In this document: positions 16,077-25,944 of the stretch, in pieces
Position numbering within the stretch: position 1 is the first letter of the stretch
How the letters are laid out: the number at the start of each line of letters is the position of its first letter
NCBI RefSeq assembly: GCF_009498455.1
Contig: NZ_CP045644.1
Location: 806,001-870,000, forward strand
DNA from: Variovorax paradoxus
Lineage (GTDB): Bacteria; Pseudomonadota; Gammaproteobacteria; Burkholderiales; Burkholderiaceae_C
Length of the DNA: 64,000 nucleotides
Direction of reading: 5' to 3'
The notes under the pieces: model-generated
The model's database searches: none
What the model was told of the DNA's origin: nothing
What the model saw: only the letters and a program-made list of their open reading frames with translations
Made by a program: the position numbers and the translations under genes

Positions 16077-16703
16077 ATGGCTAGCAACGACGAAGACGAC
16101 GACTTGGGCGGCTTGGACGCACGCAACGAGGCGGACCGCAAGATTTTGCGGTCCGTGTTGTTGATCAACCTGGGCCAATCCGCCGCGGGCGTCGGCCTGG
16201 GCCTGTGGGCAGCTTCGACCGCGTTGATCGGCGCCGGGCTGGACAACCTCGCCGACGCATCGGTCTATGCGGTCAGCCTGTACGCCGTCGGCCGGGCGGC
16301 CATGGTCAAGGTGCGCGCAGCGCGGCTGTCGGGATTTCTGCTCATTGGCTTGGCCGCGCTGCTACTGCTGGAAGTCCTGCGCCGCTTCGCAGGAGGGGAA
16401 GAGCCTGTCGGCCTGGCCATGATGGCCATGGCCGCGCTGAACGCAGCCTTGAACCTGGTGTGCCTCAGGCTGCTGCGCCGCCATCGCGGGGAAGGCGTGA
16501 ACTTCAAGGCGTCAGCAATCTTCACGAACAACGACTCCATCGTCAATGGTGCGATTGTGCTGTCCGGGCTGCTGGTGATGGCGTTCGGGTCGAACATCCC
16601 GGATCTGGTGTTGGGCATCGTCGTGGCCGCAATCGCAGCGAATGGCGGGCGGGAAATCCTGCGCGAAGCGTCGGAAACCGCTCGACGCGAAGCCAGCACA
16701 TGA
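16077..16703 (+). CDS. Small cation-diffusion-facilitator family transporter
   Basis: A 208-residue membrane protein with five to six hydrophobic segments. The GLDNLADASVYAVSLYAV segment resembles the metal-site helix of CDF transporters, where an HxxxD or DxxxD motif binds Zn or Cd (here D-x3-D in LDNLAD), and NNDSIVNG resembles the second metal-site helix. It lacks the long C-terminal cytoplasmic domain of ZitB or CzcD, and its N-terminus is acidic (DEDDDLGG). Probably exports a divalent cation by proton antiport. It has its own weak MerR-type promoter and is divergent from the desaturase-DUF3703 gene. Confidence 0.7.
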   Translation: MASNDEDDDLGGLDARNEADRKILRSVLLINLGQSAAGVGLGLWAASTALIGAGLDNLADASVYAVSLYAVGRAAMVKVRAARLSGFLLIGLAALLLLEVLRRFAGGEEPVGLAMMAMAALNAALNLVCLRLLRRHRGEGVNFKASAIFTNNDSIVNGAIVLSGLLVMAFGSNIPDLVLGIVVAAIAANGGREILREASETARREAST

Positions 16704-16733
16704 GGACTGGCATCGCCCAGCCCACCCCCAAGG

Positions 16734-18665
16734 TCATGCAGCCTGCAATCGACGGCCCTTGTATGCGTTCATCGCGAAGCCCGAGACCGCAATCAGCAGA
16801 ACGATGACCTGGGCCACCACGGTTTCGGCCGAGGGGTACATGCCCAGCAAGTCGATCCGGGGCGCCATGATCGGAGTCGCACCCAGCCAGCCAGCTTCCT
16901 GCAGCCCCGCGACGCCCTTACCGGCCAGGACAACGGCGAGCACAGCGACCAGGAACGAGCTGATGCTGAAGAATTTCCCGATCGGCATCCGAGCGCTAGT
17001 CCTGAGCATCACCCAGGCAAGGACGGCCAGGAGTGCGACGCCCAAGGCGAGACCGCCCAGCAGTGCATCGCCATTCCCATCGGCGGACAGGGCCGAGTAG
17101 AAAAGCACGGTCTCGAAGACCTCGCGGTATACCGCAATGAACGAAAGACCGAACAAGGCCCACGCCGAGCGCTTCGACATGGCCGAGGACAGCTTTTCCT
17201 TGAGGTAGGCCTGCCAACGGCCCGCAGCGCTCTTCTGGTGCATCCACAAGCCCACGCTCAGCAGCACGAGCGCGGCAAAGAGCGACGAGAGCCCTTCGGT
17301 CACCTCTCGGCTTGCCCCGCTGATGTTCACGAAATAAGTTGCCACCGCCCAAGTCAGACCGCCGGCGGCCAACGCCACGATCCAGCCGCCGTGCACGTAG
17401 CGCAGGACGTCCGGACGATTGGCCTTCTTCAGGAAGGCCACCATGCCGACAACGATCAACAGAGCCTCGAGCCCTTCTCTCAGCAAGATCGTCAGAGAGC
17501 CCAGGAAGGTGGTGAGCGGTGCGGCCGATTCCCCACCCAGCTCCTTTTCCACCTCGGCAAAGAGGTAGTCCAGCTTTTGAGCTGCGGCCTCGGCTTGAGC
17601 CAGCGTGCCGTTGGCAATGGCCGAGCGATAGGCCAGCATGCCGTTTTCCACTTCCGTCAGAAGCGCCTTGTTGCGCGCGCCCAGGGACGGCTCCAGCGGC
17701 TCGAAGCCATCAAGGTAGGCGGAGAGCGCCAGCCGCGTGGCCGTCGGCTTGTCGCCCTTGCGAATTGCGGCCAGGCTCTCGTCAAGGCGCGTGCGGGAAA
17801 GGGTCAACGCGCCGGCGTTCCCCGCCGCGGACGCCGCCTCGGGCTGGCTGCGCAGGAAGGCGGTCACATCTCGAGCCGCCTCAGGCCCGATCCGGGCGGC
17901 TGCTGCCACTTCGGTGACCGTGGTCACTGCGGCCAGGTCTGCGAATTCCTTGCGAGTTGCGGCATCTCGTTTCCACAGCTGCTCGCCTCGTTCGCGCATG
18001 CCAGCATCATGAGAAAGCGTGCCGGCAAAGAACGCCAGCGCCCACCGGTCCTCATCGGGCAGCCCAGCAAAACTCGGCATCGCCGTGCCGGTAACGCCCT
18101 GGGAGACGACTTGATAGAGCGCCATGAGACTTCGCGAGCGAGCACGTTCCCGGTCCGTGAAGGCGATCGGCGGTGGCTCCATTTTGGCTGCGAGTGGTCC
18201 ATCGCCTCCGCCCGCAGTGCCGTGACAGGATGCGCATTGGGCTTGGAAGAGCGCCGCGCCTCGCTTGAGGTCTGGCAGGGCCTTCGGTGCCACGGGGATA
18301 GGATAGGCGGCCACCAGCAGCGCTTCCGCTTCATGCGCCAGGCGCGCGACCTCTGCGCTATCTGCCTTACCGGAAACGGCCGCCTGCAGTTTGGTGGCAG
18401 CAGTGACTACCGCTTCCTTGGAGGCATGCGCAGGAAGGCTGCGCGCCTGGGTCACCGCATTGGTGGTGAAATCTCGCATCTCCGCATATTCCGACTCGCT
18501 GACGATGGCGCCTTTGTCGACCGCACCACCGTAGTCCACGGCGACATAGTCCAGCAGCTGCCATAGCTGACGCGGCCCTTCAGCGGCTCCAGCAGCAGGG
18601 GTCTGCGCGGTGGCAGAGCCCATGAAACACAGTCCAACCCACAGAATCAACAACAAGCGCTTCAT
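16734..18665 (-). CDS. pbrT: Cytochrome c-FTR1 fusion permease, PbrT type
   Basis: A 643-residue protein with a signal peptide (1-20), a helical periplasmic region containing a class I haem site CASCH (144-148) with a distal methionine in GTAMPSF, and a C-terminal seven-helix FTR1 iron-permease domain. The domain has both acidic metal motifs, REGLE (396-400) and REVFE (514-518). FTR1 permeases import Fe, coupled to redox at the membrane; the homologue PbrT in Cupriavidus imports Pb(II). Placement beside the pbr genes supports the PbrT name, but iron uptake is an equal possibility. Convergent with the CDF gene. Confidence 0.8.
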   Translation of the reverse strand: MKRLLLILWVGLCFMGSATAQTPAAGAAEGPRQLWQLLDYVAVDYGGAVDKGAIVSESEYAEMRDFTTNAVTQARSLPAHASKEAVVTAATKLQAAVSGKADSAEVARLAHEAEALLVAAYPIPVAPKALPDLKRGAALFQAQCASCHGTAGGGDGPLAAKMEPPPIAFTDRERARSRSLMALYQVVSQGVTGTAMPSFAGLPDEDRWALAFFAGTLSHDAGMRERGEQLWKRDAATRKEFADLAAVTTVTEVAAAARIGPEAARDVTAFLRSQPEAASAAGNAGALTLSRTRLDESLAAIRKGDKPTATRLALSAYLDGFEPLEPSLGARNKALLTEVENGMLAYRSAIANGTLAQAEAAAQKLDYLFAEVEKELGGESAAPLTTFLGSLTILLREGLEALLIVVGMVAFLKKANRPDVLRYVHGGWIVALAAGGLTWAVATYFVNISGASREVTEGLSSLFAALVLLSVGLWMHQKSAAGRWQAYLKEKLSSAMSKRSAWALFGLSFIAVYREVFETVLFYSALSADGNGDALLGGLALGVALLAVLAWVMLRTSARMPIGKFFSISSFLVAVLAVVLAGKGVAGLQEAGWLGATPIMAPRIDLLGMYPSAETVVAQVIVLLIAVSGFAMNAYKGRRLQAA

Positions 18666-19242
18666 TCTTCAATCCGAAATAAGAACGACAAGCATTTTCG
18701 TTCAATAGTCCGAGCTTTTGCTTGAGGCCAATCCATTTGCCTCAAAGCTGCTTTCGACAAAGTTGTAACAGTGGCACCGGTCGGCCGGGAGTGACGGTTG
18801 GGGGGCAGGCTTGCACAGCTTTTTGCTTGATCCCTCAACTATCTCAACTATCGGAAGGTGGGCTGTCAAGCTGTGACAGGAGCGCACACGGTCGAACGAT
18901 CACACGCTACTGAAACTCAAAAAGTGGACGAACGTTCGCGTTCGCCCGCTCGGAGACGGCAATGTCTCGAAAGGCATGTTAGTTGAGAGCATGCCAGCAC
19001 CGCCGGCTGCGGCCCGACGCCACTTCGTTGTCGCGGGGCTTAGAACCCATGTCCTTGCTGTTGTCTCGCATGCCCTTCATCATGAAGAGCGTCGCACAGG
19101 CTGATGAGCACCATCAGGATCGGCGCACCTCGGCCCTTCGAGCGCTCAACTTCGGTTGGTCGATTGACACTTTGCCGCCGCTGGTTTGGCCTGATCTCGC
19201 CCCCCTGGGCACTCGGCACATCGAGCGCTTCTCTCGCTTGCC
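18666..19242. other. Gene-poor stretch between pbrT and merR
   Basis: No intact gene is seen. The part next to pbrT should hold its promoter, but I find no clear MerR-type spacing there. The right half contains a decayed DUF2933 fragment, listed separately. Confidence 0.5.
19010..19125 (-). pseudogene. DUF2933 remnant
   Basis: The minus strand encodes ILMVLISLC, then after a one-base frame change TLFMMKGMRDNSKD and KPRDNEVASG. This matches the second half of the intact DUF2933 protein at 23308-23562 (LFMMKGMRDNNKD, KPRENEV). The N-terminal half is not found. It is a short broken copy, suggesting that the segment was duplicated or that two related islands were joined. Confidence 0.7.
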
Positions 19243-19671
19243 TCAGGCGGGCGGAGCCACAGCCTGCTCCTGCAGCGCGGAAATCAACGGACATGACACC
19301 GTGCCGTGACTCGCACAACAGTCGTCAACCAGCGTAGCCAGAACGAACTCGATGCGGCGGAGATCGGCCAGCTTGGAGCGCACATTGGCCAACTTCTCTT
19401 CCGCAACCTGACGCGCTTCATCGCAATGGGTGCCGTCATCCAATGCGAGCAAGCTGGATACCTCGTCAAGGCTGAAACCCAGGCTCTGGGCGGACTTGAC
19501 GAACCGAACACGCGCCACGTCAGTCTCTCCGTAGCGCCGAATGCTCCCGTAGGGCCTGTCCGGCTGCGGCAGCAGGCCCTTGCGTTGGTAGAACCTGATT
19601 GTTTCCACGTTGACCCCGGCCGACTCGGCGAATGCGCCGATGGTCAGGGTGTTGTGCACCTGATTTGCCAT
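19243..19671 (-). CDS. merR: Mercury regulator MerR
   Basis: A 142-residue MerR protein with an N-terminal winged helix ([26 protein letters not shown] split by its turn), a dimer helix and the three Hg(II)-binding cysteines 83, 118 and 127 ([19 protein letters not shown]). It represses and, when bound to Hg(II), activates the divergent merT promoter at 19677-19707. Length and ligands are normal. There is one extra cysteine next to Cys118. Confidence 0.93.
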   Translation of the reverse strand: MANQVHNTLTIGAFAESAGVNVETIRFYQRKGLLPQPDRPYGSIRRYGETDVARVRFVKSAQSLGFSLDEVSSLLALDDGTHCDEARQVAEEKLANVRSKLADLRRIEFVLATLVDDCCASHGTVSCPLISALQEQAVAPPA

Positions 19672-19676
19672 ACCGC

Positions 19677-19707
19677 TTGACTCCGTACTTGACTACGGAA
19701 GTAAGGT
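19677..19707 (+). promoter_or_regulatory. merT promoter with MerR operator
   Basis: TTGACT (19677-19682), a 19-bp spacer and TAAGGT (19702-19707), as in the classical mer promoter. The operator dyad TCCGTAC-TTGA-CTACGGA (19683-19699 region) differs from the perfect Tn501-type dyad at one position of the right arm. Confidence 0.9.
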
Positions 19708-19743
19708 TACTCCAGTTCAAAAACAACCGGAAGGATGGCGGCA

Positions 19744-20094
19744 ATGCCAGAAACGAAAAGCAGTCGCGGAGTCCTGATTGCAGGGGGACTTGCCGCGTTG
19801 CTCGCCTCGACGTGTTGTCTTGGCCCCCTGATTCTGGTCGCGCTCGGTGTCAGCGGGGCATGGATCGGGAACCTGTCGGCGCTCGAGCCATATCGGCCGC
19901 TCTTCATCGGGGTGGCGCTGGTCGCGCTGTTCTTCGCCTCTCGACGCATCTTTCGGCCGGTGCAGGCCTGTCAGCCCGGGGACGTTTGTGCCGCGCCCCA
20001 GGTGCGGCTCGGCTACCAGGTCGTGTTCTGGATCGTGGCGATTTTGGTCGTCGTGGCGCTCGCGTTTCCCTATGTGTTGCCCTTGTTCTATTGA
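19744..20094 (+). CDS. merT: Mercuric transport protein MerT
   Basis: A 116-residue inner-membrane protein with three helices that carries Hg(II) from MerP to the cytosol. The vicinal cysteine pair in helix one (Cys24-Cys25 in ASTCCLGPL) and the cytoplasmic pair Cys76 and Cys82 are present. I chose the ATG at 19744, since family members begin MPE or MSE and the preceding three codons add nothing. First gene after the mer promoter; merP follows 12 bp later. Confidence 0.93.
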   Translation: MPETKSSRGVLIAGGLAALLASTCCLGPLILVALGVSGAWIGNLSALEPYRPLFIGVALVALFFASRRIFRPVQACQPGDVCAAPQVRLGYQVVFWIVAILVVVALAFPYVLPLFY

Positions 20095-20106
20095 AAGGAC
20101 CTCTTC

Positions 20107-20385
20107 ATGAAAAAGCTGTTTTCTGTTCTCGCACTGCTCGCTGCGTTCACCGCTCCCGCGTGGGCCACGCCGCAAACCGTCACCCTCTCCGTACCGGGCA
20201 TGACCTGCGCGGCGTGCCCGTTCACAGTCAAGCAGGCGCTGAGCAAGGTCAACGGAGTGAGCAAGACCGAAGTCAGCTTCGACAAGAGGCAGGCGGTGGT
20301 GTCGTTCGATGACGCCAGGACCAGCATCCAGGCGCTGACCAAGGCCACAGCGGACGCGGGTTACCCGTCGACCGCCAAGCAATAG
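20107..20385 (+). CDS. merP: Periplasmic mercury-binding protein MerP
   Basis: A 92-residue protein with a signal peptide (residues 1-20) and a ferredoxin-like heavy-metal-associated fold with GMTCAAC (Cys34, Cys37). It captures Hg(II) in the periplasm and hands it to MerT. AAAGGA lies a few bases before the ATG. Complete. Confidence 0.93.
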   Translation: MKKLFSVLALLAAFTAPAWATPQTVTLSVPGMTCAACPFTVKQALSKVNGVSKTEVSFDKRQAVVSFDDARTSIQALTKATADAGYPSTAKQ

Positions 20386-20395
20386 GTCCTTCACC

Positions 20396-20816
20396 ATGGG
20401 ATTGATAACTCGCATTGGGGACAAGGCCGGGGCGCTGGGCACCGTCGTCTCTGCGATGGGCTGCGCGGGGTGCTTTCCGGCGCTGGGGAGCCTGGGGGGT
20501 GGCGCTCGGACTGGGCTTCCTGAACCGGTATGAGGAGCTCGTCATGACCCGCGTGTTGCCGCTGTCTGCCGTGGTGGTACTGCTCGCCAACGGCTTGGGC
20601 TGGTTCAGCCATCGGCAATGGCATCGCAGCGTGCTGGGCATGGTGGGTCCCGCGATCGTACTGGCGGTGCTCTATCCGTTCTTCGGCTATGGGTGGACCG
20701 AGTGGCTGCTCTACACGGGCCTGGCCATCATGGTCGCCGTCTCGGTCTGGGATCTGCTCTCGCCAGCGCATCGCAGGTGCGCTCCCGACTTGAGTGCACA
20801 ACCACGCAGACAGTGA
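20396..20816 (+). pseudogene. merC: merC with a one-base frameshift
   Basis: The first part reads MGLITRIGDKAGALG and then SAMGCAGCFPALGSLG, the start of the MerC mercury transporter with its cysteine pair. The second part, GLGFLNRYEELVMTRV onward to WDLLSPAHRRC, is the rest of MerC but in another frame. The frames join at a run of six G (20494-20499); removing one G gives a continuous family-length protein. Either merC is inactivated in this strain or the run was miscalled. It sits between merP and merA as usual. MerC is an alternative Hg(II) importer, so merT may suffice without it. Confidence 0.85.
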
Positions 20817-22523
<1,707 letters not shown>

Positions 22524-22543
22524 GGAGCAGCAGCGGGGCAGCA

Positions 22544-22732
22544 ATGACCGACAACGAATACGACCCGATAGGCAATATCGTCGAGAGATTGACCAATGAT
22601 CTGTTTCTCGAGCAATGCAGCCAAGCCGTACGTCGAGACTGCCCGCCGTCGACTACATCGAGCGCCTCCGGCTCTCACTCTCCCGCCTGCCCAGGCCCTG
22701 CGCCGACCAACAGCATCGACTCCGCGACGTAG
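22544..22732 (+). CDS. Short hypothetical after merA
   Basis: The opening starts 20 bp after merA. The first 30 or so residues (MTDNEYDPIGNIVERLTND, then LFLEQCSQA) have normal composition, but the tail runs into the 3' end of the convergent Rieske gene and looks like shadow sequence. It may be the start of a lost downstream mer-operon gene cut by rearrangement. I do not recognise it. Confidence 0.25.
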   Translation: MTDNEYDPIGNIVERLTNDLFLEQCSQAVRRDCPPSTTSSASGSHSPACPGPAPTNSIDSAT

Positions 22733-23280
22733 TGGTGCGGCGGCACCTCGAGGTTGCTTGGGGCAGGCACGTTCTTGAACACGCGACCTGCGAGATCGAA
22801 CTTCGATCCGTGGCATGGACAATAGAAGCCGCCTGGCCACGATGCGCCGATGTCGGCGGCGCCTCGCTCTGGCCTGAAGGTCGGGACGCACCCCAAGTGG
22901 GTACATATCCCTGTCAACACGACGAACTCGGGCCTGACAGAGCGCAGCTCGTTGCGCACGTAGTCGGGCTGCTGGGCCAGCCGGCGCGAATGCGGATCTG
23001 CGAGCACATCGTCGTGTTGGCGCAAGCCTTCGATCATTTCGGCACTGCGGTGCAGCACCCAAACCGGCTTGCCGCGCCACTCCACGGTCTGCAGCTCACC
23101 GGGCTTGATGGGGCGGATGTCAACTTCCACAGGGGCGCCGAACGCTCGCGCCCGCTCGCTGGGAGACAGCGATGCCACGAAGGGCACGCTCGTCGCGATC
23201 AGGCCAGCGCCGCCGGCTGCGGAAGTGGCTATCAGCCAACTCCGACGTGCGGCGTTCGGGCGGCTTGGGGGGCATGACAT
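22675..23280 (-). CDS. petA: Rieske iron-sulfur protein (PetA-like)
   Basis: A 201-residue protein with a basic N-terminus and an RR-type membrane anchor (residues 13-40, AARRSWLIATSAAGG) and a C-terminal Rieske domain with CTHLGC (Cys126, His128, Cys131) and CPCHGS (Cys154, Cys156, His157). It resembles the iron-sulfur subunit of the cytochrome bc1 complex. The cytochrome b and c1 genes that normally follow are absent. GGAGCG precedes the ATG. It is the last of a leftward group with the DUF2933 and PII-like genes. It may serve as a spare subunit or as a metal-stress variant. Confidence 0.88.
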   Translation of the reverse strand: MSCPPSRPNAARRSWLIATSAAGGAGLIATSVPFVASLSPSERARAFGAPVEVDIRPIKPGELQTVEWRGKPVWVLHRSAEMIEGLRQHDDVLADPHSRRLAQQPDYVRNELRSVRPEFVVLTGICTHLGCVPTFRPERGAADIGASWPGGFYCPCHGSKFDLAGRVFKNVPAPSNLEVPPHHYVAESMLLVGAGPGQAGE

Positions 23281-23307
23281 GGGACGCTCCTCCTTGCTCG
23301 CTGGCCG

Positions 23308-23562
23308 TCAAGGCTTGTCGGGGTCGGTTTTTCGGTCACCCGGCACCACCTCGTTTTCGCGAGGCTTGGAGGTCACATCCTTGTTGTTGTCTCTCATGCC
23401 TTTCATCATGAAGAGCATCGCTGCCGGGCAGATGAGCACCAGCAGGAACGGTGCAATGGCCTGGATGAAGGCCCGCGCCTCGGGCAGCGCGGCATACGCC
23501 ACCAGGAGGCCAGCGCCCAACCCAACGGCGACCTTGATCATTGTCCGCATATCGCATTTCAT
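23308..23562 (-). CDS. DUF2933 small membrane protein
   Basis: An 84-residue protein with two hydrophobic helices (about residues 8-26 and 33-50) followed by the family signature LFMMKGMRDN and a polar tail. DUF2933 proteins are common in metal-resistance islands but have no known function. It begins 42 bp after the PII-like gene stop and ends 27 bp before the Rieske start, so the three are probably one transcript. A broken copy lies at 19010-19125. Confidence 0.8.
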   Translation of the reverse strand: MKCDMRTMIKVAVGLGAGLLVAYAALPEARAFIQAIAPFLLVLICPAAMLFMMKGMRDNNKDVTSKPRENEVVPGDRKTDPDKP

Positions 23563-23604
23563 GGCATTGATCCTTTCAGAGCGCGTACTTCGCAGAGGCG
23601 TTCG

Positions 23605-23934
23605 CTAGACCGATGGGGCCGGCAGGAACTCTGTTCCGGTACGCAGATGGAGAAATCTTTCGACGGGCATCACAGCCGCGATTCCGGCGCCGGGGACATC
23701 CGAGCCAGCGACTTCCAGCAAGGCATTGAGAAGGCCTTCCAGGTGTGATTCCTCCACGAAGACCTCGAGCTTGGTGTGCTCGCTGAGCAAATCGCGGGAG
23801 AAGAAGTTCTTGTATTCGCCAAAGCCCTTGACCTTGGTCAGCGTCATACCGCCAATACCAATGCTCCTGAACCTTCTCTCCAGCGCATCGACCGTCTCGG
23901 GCGGAACGATGGCAATGACGTAGCTGAATTTCAT
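23605..23934 (-). CDS. PII-like signalling protein
   Basis: A 109-residue protein that starts MKFSYVIAIVPPETVDALE and shows the ferredoxin-like pattern of the PII superfamily, including a T-loop-sized insertion (GFGEYKNFFSRDLLSEHTKLE) and a HLRTGTE end. The uridylylation tyrosine motif of GlnB is not evident. Metal-island PII-like proteins have been proposed to sense small molecules for neighbouring transporters, but the ligand is unknown. The ATG at 23934 was chosen because the upstream extension is Arg-rich and unlike the family. First gene of the PII-DUF2933-Rieske group. Confidence 0.7.
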   Translation of the reverse strand: MKFSYVIAIVPPETVDALERRFRSIGIGGMTLTKVKGFGEYKNFFSRDLLSEHTKLEVFVEESHLEGLLNALLEVAGSDVPGAGIAAVMPVERFLHLRTGTEFLPAPSV

Positions 23935-24221
23935 GATGACCTCGCTGCGTTGTGTGCGGCCTGATCGGCCGATGAACACGGTATGAAAAGTTCGCTCGGA
24001 ACGGCAACGCCGCACATGTGCCCATTTCAGGGGGCGCCTGGGCTGCAGGTCATTCGCGCGACCTGCAGTGCGGCAAGACTCGCCATCACGATGGTTGGAG
24101 TGCCGCGCCAGCCTGGGATTCCCCTGGCGCGCCCCATTTGTCAGAAGGAATGCGACTACGGCAAGCGCCGACCAGCGACGGTTCGCTGTCGTCGCAGGTT
24201 TGCACGAAGTCTTGTGTCCCT

Positions 24222-24683
24222 CTATTTCACCGAGGTCACCACGTAGCCGTCACCTTCTTTCTTGAACCCGACATGGACCTTCGCGCCCACGGCGAGCTTG
24301 TCGAACAGCATCTTGTCCTTGACGCCAAAGCCCATGGTCATCGCGGGCCACCCCAGGCTTTTGACGGGGCCGTGCGCAAGGGTGACTTTGCCCTGGGCCG
24401 CATCGAAGTCCTTCACCACCGCGTCAGCTTCATGGGACGTGGACTTGGATGCCTTGGAGGTGCTTTTTGCGGGCCTGTCTTTCATCATCTCCTTGCACTT
24501 CTTGGCATCCATGTCCTTCATGTCCATGCCTTTCATGTCCATGTCCTTCATGCCCTTCATCTCCATGCAGTTCTGCATGCCCTTGTCCCCCATCTTCATG
24601 TTGCCCATGTCGCCGGATTGGGCGAACGTGGCGGCAGAAAAAGACAAGGCAGCGATCACCGTTGCGGTCGAAACGAATTTCAT
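24222..24683 (-). CDS. Met-rich CusF-like copper-binding protein
   Basis: A 153-residue periplasmic protein. After a signal peptide (1-21) comes a Met/Lys/Asp-rich stretch (about residues 25-68) with many MKGM and MDMKDM repeats and two cysteines, then a CusF-like small barrel (VVKDFDAAQGKVTLAHGP, WPAMTMGF). CusF binds Cu(I) with a Met-Met-His-Trp set; a suitable H, W, M and M are present in AHGPVKSLGWPAMTM. It lies in the same direction as cusCBA and would pass Cu(I)/Ag(I) to CusB. Confidence 0.85.
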   Translation of the reverse strand: MKFVSTATVIAALSFSAATFAQSGDMGNMKMGDKGMQNCMEMKGMKDMDMKGMDMKDMDAKKCKEMMKDRPAKSTSKASKSTSHEADAVVKDFDAAQGKVTLAHGPVKSLGWPAMTMGFGVKDKMLFDKLAVGAKVHVGFKKEGDGYVVTSVK

Positions 24684-24793
24684 GATGTGTTTCCTTTTTT
24701 GAAATTGAGGCGGGCCGTTTTTTTCAGGCCCGGGTTAAGAGCGGCCCCTTCGGCAGCCGCGTCTGGAGTCATGTGCCGGTTTTCGGTTCAGAA

Positions 24794-25090
24794 TTACTTG
24801 GGTGTCCCTCCTTGCATGGGGAGTTGATGGGGGCGTGCCTCGCGGACATCGGCAAGGCGCTGCCCCGTTGTCTCCGCTCGGTCGAACGTCATGACGCCAG
24901 AGCCGCTGCCCTCGGCCGTGCTGCCGTCGTTGATTCGCACAACAACGCCGCGCGGCTTGGCGTTCTTCAGCGACTCCGCCACTGCCTGGGGCCGGCTGTC
25001 GAACTGAGGGGCCGCCTCCTGCGATTGGCTTTGGGCGTAGGCGCCGGACAGCAGCAGGCTTGCGGCGATAAATACAAGGGTGTTCTTCAT
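24794..25090 (-). CDS. Hypothetical exported protein with GGTPK tail
   Basis: A 98-residue protein with a signal peptide (1-19, ending AYA). Its C-terminus NDGSTAEGSGSGV, TTGQRLADVREARPH and QGGTPK is nearly the same as that of 43546-43884, which sits elsewhere in the copper region behind a CopR-type box. I do not recognise the family. The conserved RPH and GGTPK ends suggest a small metal-binding or cell-envelope protein. AGGACC lies before the ATG. It sits between two other small secreted genes downstream of cusA. Confidence 0.65.
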   Translation of the reverse strand: MKNTLVFIAASLLLSGAYAQSQSQEAAPQFDSRPQAVAESLKNAKPRGVVVRINDGSTAEGSGSGVMTFDRAETTGQRLADVREARPHQLPMQGGTPK

Positions 25091-25180
25091 TTCTGGGTCC
25101 TATTCAAAAAAATGGGATCAAGTGGACTCGGTGGGCTGATGGCTCGCATCGCATCCGCGTCGAACGATTCGGTCAGGCGT

Positions 25181-25492
25181 TCACAGCACGCGGTTCGCGC
25201 ATGCCTTCACCTGGGCCTCGTAGCGCGCCTTGCGTACCCAGTTTTCTCCAGGCGTCGTTTGGGCACGCGGCCCATGGTCCAGCGGCAGCACCAGAGGTTC
25301 GAGCGGGCAATTCACCCGCTGGCCTGTGGTGCTGTCGACTCTGCTGGTGGTGGCCATGGCCATTTGTGCCGCCACAGCCGCGTGCCGGTCCGCGCGCGCT
25401 TTCTCGATGACCTGGAAGTCGGGGCCGGCAAGCGCGGGCCAGGCCGCGCCCAGCGTCAAGGCGGCGGCGAGGGAAATGAGCAGTTTCTTCAT
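25181..25492 (-). CDS. Hypothetical secreted protein
   Basis: A 103-residue protein with a clear signal peptide (1-22, ending ALA) and two cysteines in the mature part (NCPLEPLVLP and KACANRVL) that could form a disulfide. No known domain. CAGGAG precedes the ATG. It follows the Cys-rich gene at 25546 by 53 bp and lies in the cus direction, so it is likely part of the copper operon. Confidence 0.6.
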   Translation of the reverse strand: MKKLLISLAAALTLGAAWPALAGPDFQVIEKARADRHAAVAAQMAMATTSRVDSTTGQRVNCPLEPLVLPLDHGPRAQTTPGENWVRKARYEAQVKACANRVL

Positions 25493-25545
25493 GATGTTCT
25501 CCTGAGGTTGGTCTGATCTGACAGTTCGAGAGGAACCTCATCGGA

Positions 25546-25944
25546 TCAATCCAGCCACCGGCAGAACGCGATGCGCACAGGCCATCGCAGCCGTCCGCCT
25601 CCAGCATCAAAAAACCAGGCTGGCGCCGGCGCCGCCGGCGCGTACGCGAGCCAAACCCTCGGTGTCTGTTCTTGTGCCTCACCTTCGTCGGTGAATGCGT
25701 GAGCCACTGGCGCTGGTGCGATGGCACAAGCCGCACATGTCTGACAATCCTCGGCGCTGGTGGGCATCGGGCGCGAGGATGCCGACGCGGTCATCACCGG
25801 TCCGGCCGGCGGGGTTGTTGGGCTGGAGACTGCGGCGCGCGCTGAAGTACCGAGCACCAGCGACAGGCACAAGCAAAGCGCAACCGCACCCCACAGGTGG
25901 CGGCAGTCGGAGCGTTCAGACGGCCGCACGACGGCTCCTTCCAA
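25546..25944 (-). CDS. Hypothetical exported protein with CxxCxxC motif
   Basis: A 132-residue protein with a hydrophobic segment at about residues 18-37 (signal peptide or anchor) and a CQTCAAC motif in the middle. The motif recalls the CGTCGACH of the proteins at 33793 and 48632, though the rest is not alike. It overlaps the cusA end by 29 bases, so it is translationally tied to the efflux operon. A periplasmic metal-binding role is an inference from the cysteines and the context. Confidence 0.55.
   Translation of the reverse strand: MEGAVVRPSERSDCRHLWGAVALCLCLSLVLGTSARAAVSSPTTPPAGPVMTASASSRPMPTSAEDCQTCAACAIAPAPVAHAFTDEGEAQEQTPRVWLAYAPAAPAPAWFFDAGGGRLRWPVRIAFCRWLD

Noticed and set aside
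18973..18995. GGCATG...CATGCC hairpin before the DUF2933 remnant
   Set aside because: Only six-base arms, no T run, and the gene it would terminate is broken.
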